Shown in pieces: positions 10,619 through 23,700 of a stretch of DNA of 64,000 nucleotides. Numbering within the stretch: position 1 is the first letter of the stretch; every line of letters begins with the position of its first letter. The stretch is taken from positions 217,374 to 281,373 of the forward strand of contig JBBMOA010000038.1 of assembly GCA_037954235.1 (NCBI GenBank), read 5' to 3'. This stretch comes from Aulostomus chinensis (taxonomy: Eukaryota; Chordata; Actinopteri; Syngnathiformes; Aulostomidae). The translations under genes were made by a program, and so were the position numbers. The notes under the pieces were generated by a model. The model worked only from the letters and a program-made list of their open reading frames with translations, searched no databases and was not told the DNA's origin.

Positions 10619-13600
10619 ATGAATAACTCCTGTATTTTGATGAAAACTCACTGAAATCCACCTGTAACTTCAAGTTTATGCATCTTTCTATGCTTTCAGG
10701 TTGAAACTTGACTGAAAACTCACTTTCAACAAAAGTTATGGCTGTTTTGTGTCACAGGTCACAAATAGTGTTTTCTCAGCGAGAGAAGGCCAAAATGAAC
10801 ACTTCATGCAGAACTCCTGTATTTTGATGAAAACTCACTGAAATCCACCTGTAACTTCAAGTTTATGCATCTTTCTATGCTTTCAGGTTGAAACTTGACT
10901 GAAAACTCACTTTGAACAAAAGTTATGGCATTTTTATGTCACAGGTCACAAATAGTGTTTTCTCAGCGAGAGAAGGCCAAAATGAACACTTCATGCAGAA
11001 CTCCTGTATTTTGATGAAAACTCACTGAAATCCACCTGTAACTTCAATTTTATGCATCTTTCTATGCTTTCAGGTTGAAACTTGACTGAAAACTTACTTT
11101 TAACAAAAGTTATGGCATTTTTGTATCACAGGTCACAAATAGTGTTTTCTCAGCGAGAGAAGGCCAAAATGAACACTTCATGCAGAACTCCTGTATTTTG
11201 ATGAAAACTCACTGAAATCAAGCTGTAACTTCAAGTTTATGCATCTTTCTATGCTTTCAGGTTGAAACTTGACTTAAAAATCACTTTGAACAAAAGTTAT
11301 GGCATTTTTGTATCACAGGTCACAAATAGTGTTTTCTCAGCGAGAGAAGGCCAAAATGAACACTTCATGCAGAACTCCTGTATTTTGATGAAAACTCACT
11401 GAAATCAAGCTGTAACTTCAAGTTTATGCATCTTTCTATGCTTTCAGGTTGAAACTTGACTGAAAACTCACTTTCAACAAAAGTTATGGCTGTTTTGTGT
11501 CACAGGTCACAAATAGCGTTTTCTCAGCAAGAGAAGGCCAAAATGAACACTTCATGCAGAACTCCTGTATTTTGATGAAAACTCACTGAAATCCACCTGT
11601 AACTTCAAGTTTATGCATCTTTCTATGCTTTCAGGTTGAAACTTGACTTAAAAATCACTTTGAACTAAAGTTATGGCATTTTTGTATCACAGGTCACAAA
11701 TAGTGTTTTCTCAGCGAGAGAAGGCCAAAATGAACACTTCATGCAGAACTCCTGTATTTTGATGAAAACTCACTGAAATCAAGCTGTGAATTCAAGTTTA
11801 TGCATCTTTCTATGCTTTCACGTTGAAACTTGACTGAAAACTCACTTTCAACAAAAGTTATGGCTGTTTTGTGTCACAGGTCACAAATAGCGTTTTCTCA
11901 GCGAGAGAAGGCCAAAATGAACACTTCATGCAGAACTCCTGTATTTTGATGAAAACTCACTGAAATCCACCTGTAACTTCAAGTTTATGCATCTTTCTAT
12001 GCTTTCAGGTTGAAACTTGACTGAAAACTCACTTTCAAAAAAAGTTATGGCTGTTTTGTGTCACAGGTCACAAATAGTGCTTTCTCAGCGAGAGAAGGCC
12101 AAAATGAACACTTCATGCAGAACTCCTGTATTTTGATGAAAACTCATTGAAATCCACCTATAACTTCAAGTTTATGCATCTTTCTATGCTTTCACGTTGA
12201 AACTTGACTGAAAACTCACTTTGAACAAAAGTTATAGCATTTTTGTGTCACAGGTCACAAATAGCGTTTTCTCAGCGAGAGAAGGCCAAAATGAACACTT
12301 CATGCAGAACTCCTGTATTTTGATGAAAACTCATTGAACTCCATCTATAACTTCAAGTTTATGCATCTTTCTATGCTTTCAGGTTGAAACTTGACTGAAA
12401 ACTCACTTTTAACAAAAGTTATGGCATTTTTGTATCACAGGTCACAAATAGTGTTTTCTCAGCGAGAGAAGGCCAAAATGAACACTTCATGCAGAACTCC
12501 TGTATTTTGATGAAAACTCACTGAAATCAAGCTGTAACTTCAAGTTTATGCATCTTTCTATGCTTTCAGGTTGAAACTTGACTGAAAACTCACTTTCAAC
12601 AAAAGTTATGGCTGTTTTGTGTCACAGGTCACAAATAGCGTTTTCTCAGCAAGAGAAGGCCAAAATGAACACTTCATGCAGAACTCCTGTATTTTGATGA
12701 AAACTCACTGAAATCCACCTGTAACTTCAAGTTTATGCATCTTTCTATGCTTTCAGGTTGAAACTTGACTGAAAACTCACTTTGAACAAAAGTTATGGCA
12801 TTTTTGTGTCACAGGTCACAAATAGTGTTTTCTCAGCGAGAGAAGGCCAAAATGAACACTTCATGCAGAACTCCTGTATTTTGATGAAAACTCACTGAAA
12901 TCCACCTGTAACTTCAAGTTTATGCATCTTTCTATGCTTTCAGGTTGAAACTTGACTGAAAACTCACTTTGAACAAAAGTTATGGCATTTTTGTGTCACA
13001 GGTCACAAATAGTGTTTTCTCAGCGAGAGAAGGCCAAAATGAACACTTCATGCAGAACTCCTGTATTTTGATGAAAACTCACTGAAATCCACCTGTAACT
13101 TCAAGTTTATGCATCTTTCTATGCTTTCAGGTTGAAACTTGACTGAAAACTCACTTTGAACAAAAGTTATGGCATTTTTGTGTCACAGGTCACAAATAGT
13201 GTTTTCTCAGCGAGAGAAGGCCAAAATGAACACTTCATGCAGAACTCCTGTATTTTGATGAAAACTCACTGAAATCCACCTGTAACTTCAAGTTTATGCA
13301 TCTTTCTATGCTTTCAGGTTGAAACTTGACTGAAAACTCACTTTGAACAAAAGTTATGGCATTTTTGTGTCACAGGTCACAAATAGTGTTTTCTCAGCGA
13401 GAGAAGGCCAAAATGAACACTTCTTGCAGAACTCCTGTATTTTGATGAAAACTCACTGAAATCAAGCTGTAACTTCAAGTTTATGCATCTTTCTATGCTT
13501 TCAGGTTGAAACTTGACTGAAAACTCACTTTCAACAAAAGTTATGGCTGTTTTGTGTCACAGGTCACAAATAGCGTTTTCTCAGCAAGAGAAGGCCAAAA

Positions 13601-16600
13601 TGAACACTTCATGCAGAACTCCTGTATTTTGATGAAAACTCACTGAAATCCACCTGTAACTTCAAGTTTATGCATCTTTCTATGCTTTCAGGTTGAAACT
13701 TGACTGAAAACTCACTTTGAACAAAAGTTATGGCATTTTTGTGTCACAGGTCACAAATAGTGTTTTCTCAGCGAGAGAAGGCCAAAATGAACACTTCATG
13801 CAGAACTCCTGTATTTTGATGAAAACTCACTGAAATCCACCTGTAACTTCAAGTTTATGCATCTTTCTATGCTTTCAGGTTGAAACTTGACTGAAAACTC
13901 ACTTTGAACAAAAGTTATGGCATTTTTATGTCACAGGTCACAAATAGTGTTTTCTCAGCGAGAGAAGGCCAAAATGAACACTTCATGCAGAACTCCTGTA
14001 TTTTGATGAAAACTCACTGAAATCCACCTGTAACTTCAATTTTATGCATCTTTCTATGCTTTCAGGTTGAAACTTGACTGAAAACTTACTTTTAACAAAA
14101 GTTATGGCATTTTTGTATCACAGGTCACAAATAGTGTTTTCTCAGCGAGAGAAGGCCAAAATGAACACTTCATGCAGAACTCCTGTATTTTGATGAAAAC
14201 TCACTGAAATCAAGCTGTAACTTCAAGTTTATGCATCTTTCTATGCTTTCAGGTTGAAACTTGACTTAAAAATCACTTTCAACAAAAGTTATGGCATTTT
14301 TGTATCACAGGTCACAAATAGTGTTTTCTCAGCGAGAGAAGGCCAAAATGAACACTTCATGCAGAACTCCTGTATTTTGATGAAAACTCACTGAAATCAA
14401 GCTGTAACTTCAAGTTTATGCATCTTTCTATGCTTTCAGGTTGAAACTTGACTGAAAACTCACTTTCAACAAAAGTTATGGCTGTTTTGTGTCACAGGTC
14501 ACAAATAGCGTTTTCTCAGCAAGAGAAGGCCAAAATGAACACTTCATGCAGAACTCCTGTATTTTGATGAAAACTCACTGAAATCAAGCTGTAACTTCAA
14601 GTTTATGCATCTTTCTATGCTTTCAGGTTGAAACTTGACTTAAAAATCACTTTGAACAAAAGTTATGGCATTTTTGTGTCACAGGTCACAAATAGTGTTT
14701 TCTCAGCGAGAGAAGGCCAAAATGAACACTTCTTGCAGAACTCCTGTATTTTGATGAAAACTCACTGAAATCAAGCTGTAACTTCAAGTTTATGCATCTT
14801 TCTATGCTTTCAGGTTGAAACTTGACTGAAAACTCACTTTCAACAAAAGTTATGGCTGTTTTGTGTCACAGGTCACAAATAGCGTTTTCTCAGCAAGAGA
14901 AGGCCAAAATGAACACTTCATGCAGAACTCCTGTATTTTGATGAAAACTCACTGAAATCCACCTGTAACTTCAAGTTTATGCATCTTTCTATGCTTTCAG
15001 GTTGAAACTTGACTGAAAACTCACTTTGAACAAAAGTTATGGCATTTTTGTGTCACAGGTCACAAATAGTGTTTTCTCAGCGAGAGAAGGCCAAAATGAA
15101 CACTTCATGCAGAACACCTGTATTTTGATGAAAACTCACTGAAATCCACCTGTAACTTCAAGTTTATGCATCTTTCTATGCTTTCAGGTTGAAACTTGAC
15201 TGAAAACTCACTTTGAACAAAAGTTATGGCATTTTTGTGTCACAGGTCACAAATAGTGTTTTCTCAGCGAGAGAAGGCCAAAATGAACACTTCATGCAGA
15301 ACTCCTGTATTTTGATGAAAACTCACTGAAATCCACCTGTAACTTCAAGTTTATGCATCTTTCTATGCTTTCAGGTTGAAACTTGACTGAAAACTCACTT
15401 TGAACAAAAGTTATGGCATTTTTATGTCACAGGTCACAAATAGTGTTTTCTCAGCGAGAGAAGGCCAAAATGAACACTTCATGCAGAACTCCTGTATTTT
15501 GATGAAAACTCACTGAAATCCACCTGTAACTTCAATTTTATGCATCTTTCTATGCTTTCAGGTTGAAACTTGACTGAAAACTTACTTTTAACAAAAGTTA
15601 TGGCATTTTTGTATCACAGGTCACAAATAGTGTTTTCTCAGCGAGAGAAGGCCAAAATGAACACTTCATGCAGAACTCCTGTATTTTGATGAAAACTCAC
15701 TGAAATCAAGCTGTAACTTCAAGTTTATGCATCTTTCTATGCTTTCAGGTTGAAACTTGACTTAAAAATCACTTTCAACAAAAGTTATGGCATTTTTGTA
15801 TCACAGGTCACAAATAGTGTTTTCTCAGCGAGAGAAGGCCAAAATGAACACTTCATGCAGAACTCCTGTATTTTGATGAAAACTCACTGAAATCAAGCTG
15901 TAACTTCAAGTTTATGCATCTTTCTATGCTTTCAGGTTGAAACTTGACTGAAAACTCACTTTCAACAAAAGTTATGGCTGTTTTGTGTCACAGGTCACAA
16001 ATAGCGTTTTCTCAGCAAGAGAAGGCCAAAATGAACACTTCATGCAGAACTCCTGTATTTTGATGAAAACTCACTGAAATCAAGCTGTAACTTCAAGTTT
16101 ATGCATCTTTCTATGCTTTCAGGTTGAAACTTGACTTAAAAATCACTTTGAACAAAAGTTATGGCATTTTTGTGTCACAGGTCACAAATAGTGTTTTCTC
16201 AGCGAGAGAAGGCCAAAATGAACACTTCATGCAGAACTCCTGTATTTTGATGAAAACTCACTGAAATCAAGCTGTAACTTCAAGTTTATGCATCTTTCTA
16301 TGCTTTCAGGTTGAAACTTGACTGAAAACTCACTTTCAACAAAAGTTATGGCTGTTTTGTGTCACAGGTCACAAATAGGGTTTTCTCAGCAAGAGAAGGC
16401 CAAAATGAACACTTCGTGCAGAACTCCTGTATTTTGATGAAAACTCACTGAAATCCACCTGTAACTTCAAGTTTATGCATCTTTCTATGCTTTCAGGTTG
16501 AAACTTGACTGAAAACTCACTTTCAACAAAAGTTATGGCATTTTTGTGTCACAGGTCACAAATAGTGTTTTCTCAGCGAGAGAAGGCCAAAATGAACACT

Positions 16601-16602
16601 TC
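10619..16602. repeat. HOR unit, copy 2, reduced to 32 monomers (5984 bp)
   Basis: This is the next copy of the 34-mer, measured between 'atgaataac' at 10619 and 16603. It follows copy 1 exactly up to 'ttcttgca' at 13421 (7063 + 6358), but the next such marker is at 14730 (8559 + 6171), so one monomer has been lost. In copy 1 the lost region contained the 'agaacacctg' monomer at 7441, and no counterpart is seen near 13.8 kb. Further on, an 8-monomer duplication and another loss change the count to 32 in total. The losses are whole monomers, as expected of unequal exchange between neighbours. Confidence 0.82.
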
Positions 16603-17026
16603 ATGAATAACTCCTGTATTTTGATGAAAACTCACTGAAATCCACCTGTAACTTCAAGTTTATGCATCTTTCTTTGCTTTCAGGTTGAAACTTGACTGAA
16701 AACTCACTTTGAACAAAAGTTATGGCATTTTTGTGTCACAGGTCACAAATAGTGTTTTCTCAGCGAGAGAAGGCCAAAATGAACACTTCATGCAGAACTC
16801 CTGTATTTTGATGAAAACTCACTGAAATCCACCTGTAACTTCAAGTTTATGCATCTTTCTATGCTTTCAGGTTGAAACTTGACTGAAAACTCACTTTGAA
16901 CAAAAGTTATGGCATTTTTATGTCACAGGTCACAAATAGTGTTTTCTCAGCGAGAGAAGGCCAAAATGAACACTTCATGAAGAACTCCTGTATTTTGATG
17001 AAAACTCACTGAAATCCACCTGTAAC
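14035..17026. repeat. Two tandem 8-monomer sub-units (1496 bp each)
   Basis: The marker pair 'ttcaattttatg' plus 'cttacttttaac' occurs at 14035, 15531 and 17027, exactly 1496 bp (8 monomers) apart each time. Upstream the same marker is spaced 17 monomers (4685, 7864, 11043) and then 16 monomers (11043 to 14035). The neighbouring 'acttaaaaatcactttcaac' monomers at about 14265 and 15761 follow the same 8-monomer step. I read this as a local duplication inside the older HOR. Confidence 0.85.
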
Positions 17027-17470
17027 TTCAATTTTATGCATCTTTCTATGCTTTCAGGTTGAAACTTGACTGAAAACTTACTTTTAACAAAAGTTATGGC
17101 ATTTTTGTATCACAGGTCACAAATAGTGTTTTCTCAGCGAGAGAAGGCCAAAATGAACACTTCATGCAGAACTCCTGTATTTTGATGAAAACTCACTGAA
17201 ATCAAGCTGTAACTTCAAGTTTATGCATCTTTCTATGCTTTCAGGTTGAAACTTGACTTAAAAATCACTTTGAACAAAAGTTATGGCATTTTTGTATCAC
17301 AGGTCACAAATAGTGTTTTCTCAGCGAGAGAAGGCCAAAATGAACACTTCATGCAGAACTCCTGTATTTTGATGAAAACTCACTGAAATCAAGCTGTAAC
17401 TTCAAGTTTATGCATCTTTCTATGCTTTCAGGTTGAAACTTGACTGAAAACTCACTTTCAACAAAAGTTA
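16603..17470. repeat. Partial third copy of the domain A HOR
   Basis: From 'atgaataac' at 16603 the monomers follow copies 1 and 2 through the 'caattttatg/cttacttttaac' monomer (17027 = 11043 + 5984) and the 'acttaaaaatcactttgaac' monomer. After the 'ctttcaac...ggctg' monomer near 17.46 kb the order no longer matches. The GAATTC monomer expected at about 17772 is missing. This is the edge between domains A and B. Private changes just upstream, such as 'ataggg' at 16376 and 'cttcgtgc' near 16413, are not shared with the earlier copies. Confidence 0.75.
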
Positions 17471-18269
17471 TGGCTGTTTTGTGTCACAGGTCACAAATAG
17501 TGTTTTCTCAGCGAGAGAAGGCCAAAATGAACACTTCATGCAGAACTCCTGTATTTTGATGAAAACTCACTGAAATCCACCTGTAACTTCAATTTTATGT
17601 ATCTTTCTATGCTTTCAGGTTGAAACTTGACTGAAAACTCACTTTTAACAAAAATTATGGCATTTTTGTATCACAGGTCACAAATAGTGTTTTCTCAGCG
17701 AGAGAAGGCCAAAATGAACACTTCATGCAGAACTCCTGTATTTTGATGAAAACTCACTGAAATCCACCTGTAACTTCAATTTTATGCATCTTTCTATGCT
17801 TTCAGGTTGAAACTTGACTGAAAACTCACTTTGAACAAAAGTTATGGCATTTTTGTATCACAGGTCACAAATAGCGTTTTCTCAGCGAGAGAAGGCCAAA
17901 ATGAACACTTCATGCATAACTCTTGTATTTTGATGAAAACTCACTGAAATCCACCTTTAACTTCAAGTTTATGCATCTTTCTATGCTTTCAGGTTGAAAC
18001 TTGACTGAAAACTCACTTTGAACAAAAGTTATGGCATTTTTGTGTCACAGGTCACAAATAGTGTTTTCTCAGCGAGAGAAGGCCAAAATGAACACTTCAT
18101 GCAGAACTCCTGTATTTTGATGAAAACTCACTGAAATCAAGCTGTAACTTCAAGTTTATGCATCTTTCTACGCTTTCAGGTTGAAACTTGACTTAAAACT
18201 CACTTTGAACAAAAGTTATGGCATTTTTGTATCACAGGTCACAAATAGTGTTTTCTCAGCGAGAGAAGG

Positions 18270-19416
18270 CCAAAACGAACACTTCATGCAGAACTCCTGT
18301 ATTTTGATGAAAACTCATTGAACTCCACCTGTAACTTTAAGTTTATGCATCTTTCTATGCTTTCAGGTTGAAACTTGACTGAAAACTCACTTTGAACAAA
18401 AGTTATGGCATTTTTGTGTCACAGGTCACAAATAGCGTTTTCTCAGCGAGAGAAGGCCAAAATGAACACTTCATGCATAACTCTTGTATTTTGATGAAAA
18501 CTCACTGAAATCCACCTGTAACTTCAAGTTTATGCATCTTTCTATGCTTTCAGGTTGAAACTTGACTGAAAACTCACTTTGAACAAAAGTTATGGCATTT
18601 TTATGTCACAGGTCACAAATAGTGTTTTCTCAGCGAGAGAAGGCCAAAATGAACACTTCATGCAGAACTCCTGTATTTTGATGAAAACTCACTGAAATCC
18701 ACCTGTAACTTCAATTTTATGCATCTTTCTATGCTTTCAGGTTGAAACTTGACTGAAAACTCACTTTGAACAAAAGTTATGGCATTTTTGTATCACAGAT
18801 CACAAATAGTGTTTTCTCAGTGAGAGAAGGCCAAAATGAACACTTCATGCAGAACTCCTGTATTTTGATGAAAACTCATTGAACTCCACCTGTAACTTTA
18901 AGTTTATGCATCTTTCTATGCTTTCAGGTTGAAACTTGACTGAAAACTCACTTTGAACAAAAGTTATGGCATTTTTGTGTCACAGGTCACAAATAGCGTT
19001 TTCTCAGCGAGAGAAGGCCAAAATGAACACTTCATGCATAACTCTTGTATTTTGATGAAAACTCACTGAAATCCACCTGTAACTTCAAGTTTATGCATCT
19101 TTCTATGCTTTCAGGTTGAAACTTGACTGAAAACTCACTTTGAACAAAAGTTATGGCATTTTTATGTCACAGGTCACAAATAGTGTTTTCTCAGCGAGAG
19201 AAGGCCAAAATGAACACTTCATGCAGAACTCCTGTATTTTGATGAAAACTCACTGAAATCCACCTGTAACTTCAATTTTATGCATCTTTCTATGCTTTCA
19301 GGTTGAAACTTGACTGAAAACTCACTTTGAACAAAAGTTATGGCATTTTTGTATCACAGATCACAAATAGTGTTTTCTCAGTGAGAGAAGGCCAAAATGA
19401 ACACTTCATGCAGAAC
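18270..19416. repeat. Local tandem duplication of three monomers (561-bp step)
   Basis: Five markers recur 561 bp (3 x 187) apart: 'gtaacttta' at 18331 and 18892, 'cataactcttg' at about 18475 and 19036, 'caattttat' at about 18711 and 19272, 'cacagatcac' at 18794 and 19355, and 'cagtgagag' at about 18819 and 19380. The second copy departs from the first at about 19418, where 'actcctttatt' appears. This is a simple trimer duplication inside otherwise unordered domain B, and it shows that amplification can act on very few monomers. Confidence 0.88.
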
Positions 19417-20004
19417 TCCTTTATTTTGATGAAAACTCACTGAAATCAAGCTGTAACTTCAAGTTTATGCATCTTTCTATGCTTTCAGGTTGAAACTTGA
19501 CTTAAAAATCACTTTGAACAAAAGTTATGGCATTTTTGTATCACAGGTCACAAATAGTGTTTTCTCAGTGAGAGAAGGCCAAAATGAACACTTCATGCAG
19601 AACTCCTGTATTTTGATGAAAACTCACTGAAATCAAGCTGTGAATTCAAGTTTATGCATCTTTCTATGCTTTCACGTTGAAACTTGACTGAAAACTCACT
19701 TTCAACAAAAGTTATGGCTGTTTTGTGTCACAGGTCACAAATAGTGCTTTCTCAGCGAGAGAAGGCCAAAATGAACACTTCATGCATAACTCCTGTATTT
19801 TGATGAAAACTCACTGAAATCCACCTGTAACTTCAAGTTTATGCATCTTTCTATGCTTACAGGTTGAAACTTGACTGAAAACTCACTTTGAACAAAAGTT
19901 ATGGCATTTTTGTGTCACAGGTCACAAATAGTGTTTTCTCAGCGAGAGAAGGCCAAAATGAACACTTCATGCAGAACTCCTGTATTTTGATGAAAACTCA
20001 CTGA

Positions 20005-20700
20005 AATCCACCTGTAACTTCAAGTTTATGCATCTTTCTATGCTTTCACGTTGAAACTTGACTGAAAACTCACTTTCAACAAAAGTTATGGCTGTTTTGT
20101 GTCACAGGTCACAAATAGTGCATTCTCAGCGAGAGAAGGCCAAAATGAACACTTCATGCATAACTACTGTATTTTGATGAAAACTCACTGAAATCCACCT
20201 GTAACTTCAATTTTATGCATCTTTCTATGCTTTCAGGTTGAAACTTGACTGAAAACTAGCTTTTAATAAAAGTTATGGCATTTTTGTATCACAGGTCACA
20301 AATAGTGTTTTCTCAGCGAGAGAAGGCCAAAATGAACACTTCATGCAGAACTCCTGTATTTTGATGAAAACTCACTGAAATCCACCTGTAACTTCAAGTT
20401 TATGCATCTTTCTATGCTTTCACGTTGAAACTTGACTGAAAACTCACTTTCAACAAAAGTTATGGCTGTTTTGTGTCACAGGTCACAAATAGTGCATTCT
20501 CAGCGAGAGAAGGCCAAAATGAACACTTCATGCATAACTACTGTATTTTGATGAAAACTCACTGAAATCCACCTGTAACTTCAATTTTATGCATCTTTCT
20601 ATGCTTTCAGGTTGAAACTTGACTGAAAACTCACTTTTAACAAAAATTATGGCATTTTTGTATCACAGGTCACAAATAGTGTTTTCTCAGCGAGAGAAGG
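20005..20700. repeat. Local tandem duplication of two monomers (374-bp step)
   Basis: Markers recur 374 bp (2 x 187) apart: 'cacgttgaaac' at 20047 and 20421, 'cattctcagc' at 20121 and 20495, and 'taactactg' at 20161 and 20535. The 'caattttat' variant follows in both. The first copy then has 'actagcttttaataaaag', the second 'actcacttttaac', so several substitutions have accumulated since the event or one copy was overwritten. The variant 'tagtgcattctc' is confined to this pair. Confidence 0.87.
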
Positions 20701-23700
20701 CCAAAATGAACACTTCATGCAGAACTCCTGTATTTTGATGAAAACTCACTGAAATCAAGCTGTAACTTCAAGTTTATGCATCTTTCTATGCTTTCAGGTT
20801 GAAACTTGACTGAAAACTCACTTTGAACAAAAGTTATGGCATTTTTGTATCACAGGTCACAAATAGTGTTTTCTCAGCGAGAGAAGGCCAAAATGAACAC
20901 TTCATGCAGAACTCCTGTATTTTGATGAAAACTCATTGAACTCCACCTGTAACTTCAAGTTTATGCATCTTTCTATGCTTTCAGGTTGAAACTTGACTGA
21001 AAACTCACTTTGAACAAAAGTTATGGCATTTTTGTGTCACAGGTCACAAATAGCGTTTTCTCAGCGAGAGAAGGCCAAAATGAACACTTCATGCATAACT
21101 CTTGTATTTTGATGAAAACTCACTGAAATCCACCTGTAACTTCAAGTTTATGCATCTTTCTATGCTTTCAGGTTGAAACTTGACTGAAAACTCACTTTGA
21201 ACAAAAGTTATGGCATTTTTGTGTCACAGGTCACAAATAGTGTTTTCTCAGCGAGAGAAGGCCAAAATGAACACTTCATGCAGAACTCCTGTATTTTGAT
21301 GAAAACTCACTGAAATCAAGCTGTAACTTCAAGTTTATGCATCTTTCTATGCTTTCAGGTTGAAACTTGACTTAAAACTCACTTTGAACAAAAGTTATGG
21401 CATTTTTGTGTCACAGGTCACAAATAGCGTTTTCTCAGCGAGAGAAGGCCAAAATGAACACTTCATGCATAACTCTTGTATTTTGATGAAAACTCACTGA
21501 AATCCACCTGTAACTTCAAGTTTATGCATCTTTCTATGCTTTCAGGTTGAAACTTGACTGAAAACTCACTTTGAACAAAAGTTATGGCATTTTTGTGTCA
21601 CAGGTCACAAATAGCGTTTTCTCAGCGAGAGAAGGCCAAAATGAACACTTCATGCATAACTCTTGTATTTTGATGAAAACTCACTGAAATCAAGCTGTAA
21701 CTTCAAGTTTATGCATCTTTCTATGCTTTCAGGTTGAAACTTGACTGAAAACTCACTTTGAACAAAAGTTATGGCATTTTTGTGTCACAGGTCACAAATA
21801 GTGTTTTCTCAGCGAGAGAAGGCCAGAATGAACACTTCATGCATAACTCCTGTATTTTGATGAAAACTCACTGAAATCCACCTGTAACTTCAAGTTTATG
21901 CATCTTTCTATGCTTTCAGGTTGAAACTTGACTGAAAACTCACTTTGAACAAAAGTTATGGCATTTTTATGTCACAGGTCACAAATAGTGTTTTCTCAGC
22001 GAGAGAAGGCCAAAATGAACACTTCATGCAGAACTCCTGTATTTTGATGAAAACTCACTGAAATCCACCTGTAACTTCAATTTTATGCTTCTTTCTATGC
22101 TTTCAGGTTGAAACTTGACTGAAAACTCACTTTTAACAAAAGTTATGGCATTTTTGTATCACAGATCACAAATAGTGTTTTCTCAGTGAGAGAAGGCCAA
22201 AATGAACACTTCATGCAGAACTCCTGTATTTTGATGAAAACTCACTGAAATCAAGCTGTAACTTCAAGTTTATGCATCTTTCTATGCTTTCAGGTTGAAA
22301 CTTGACTTAAAAATCACTTTGAACAAAAGTTATGGCATTTTTGTATCACAGGTCACAAATAGTGTTTTCTCAGCGAGAGAAGGCCAAAATGAACACTTCA
22401 TGCAAAACTCCTGTATTTTGATGAAAACTCACTGAAATCAAGCTGTAACTTCAAGTTTATGCATCTTTCTATGCTTTCAGGTTGAAACTTGACTTAAAAC
22501 TCACTTTGAACAAAAGTTATGGCATTTTTGGATCAGAGGTCACAAATAGTGTTTTCTCAGCGAGAGAAGGCCAAAATGAAGACTTCATGCAGAACTCCTG
22601 TATTTTGATGAAAACTCATTGAACTCCACCTGTAACTTCAAGTTTATGCATCTTTCTATGCTTTCAGGTTGAAACTTGACTGAAAACTCACTTTGAACAA
22701 AAGTTCTGGCATTTTTGTGTCACAGGTCACAAACAGCGTTTTCTCAGCGAGAGAAGGCCAAAATGAACACTTCATGCATAACTCTTGTATTTTGATGAAA
22801 ACTCACTGAAATCCACCTGTAACTTCAATTTTATGCATCTTTCTATGCTTTCAGGTTGAAACTTGACTGAAAACTCACTTTGAACAAAAGTTATGGCATT
22901 TTTTTATCACAGGTCACAAATAGTGTTTTCTCAGCGAGAGAAGGCCAAAATGAACACTTCATGCAGAACTCCTGTATTTTGATGAAAACTCACTGAAATC
23001 AAGCTGTAACTTCAAATTTATGCATCTTTCTATGCTTTCAGGTTGAAACTTGACTGAAAACTCACTTTGAACAAAAGTTATGGCATTTTTGTGTCACGGG
23101 TCACAAATAGTGTTTTCTCAGCGAGAGAAGGCCAAAATGAACACTTCATGCATAACTCTTGTATTTTGATGAAAACTCACTGAAATCCACCTGTAACTTC
23201 AAGTTTATGCATCTTTCTATGCTTTCAGGTTGAAACTTGACTGAAAACTCACTTTGAACAAAAGTTATGGCATTTTTGTGTCACAGGTCACAAATAGCGT
23301 TTTCTCAGCGAGAGAAGGCCAAAATGAACACTTCATGCATAACTCTTGTATTTTGATGAAAACTCACTGAAATCCACCTGTAACTTCAAATTTATGCATC
23401 TTTCTATGTTTTCAGGTTGAAACTTGACTGAAAACTCACTTTGAAAAAAAGTTATGGCATTTTTGTGTCACAGGTCACAAATAGCGTTTTCTCAGCGAGA
23501 GAATGCCAAAATGAACACTTCATGCATAACTCCTGTATTTTGATGAAAACTCACTGAAATCCACCTGTAACTTCAAGTTTATGCATCTTTCTATGCTTTC
23601 AGGTTGAAACTTGACTGAAAACTCACTTTGAACAAAAGTTATGGCATTTTTGTGTCACAGGTCACAAATAGTGTTTTCTCAGCGAGAGAAGGCCAAAATG

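Larger units (their letters stand above)
1..17470. repeat. Domain A: satellite organised as a 34-monomer higher-order repeat
   Basis: Rare variants recur exactly 6358 bp (34 x 187) apart. Examples are 'tgaactaaag' at 5303 and 11661, GAATTC at 5430 and 11788, 'ccatctat' at 5983 and 12341, 'aaaatgaaaac' at 3312 and 9670, 'ttcttgca' at 3136 and 9494 and at 7063 and 13421, and 'atgaataac' at 4261 and 10619. A shorter shift of 20 monomers (3740 bp) links about 1.7-4.2 kb with 5.4-7.9 kb, and a 14-monomer shift (2618 bp) links the 'agaacacctg' variants at 7441 and 10059, so the unit is composite. The periodicity fades at about 17.47 kb: the GAATTC monomer expected next is absent. Confidence 0.9.
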
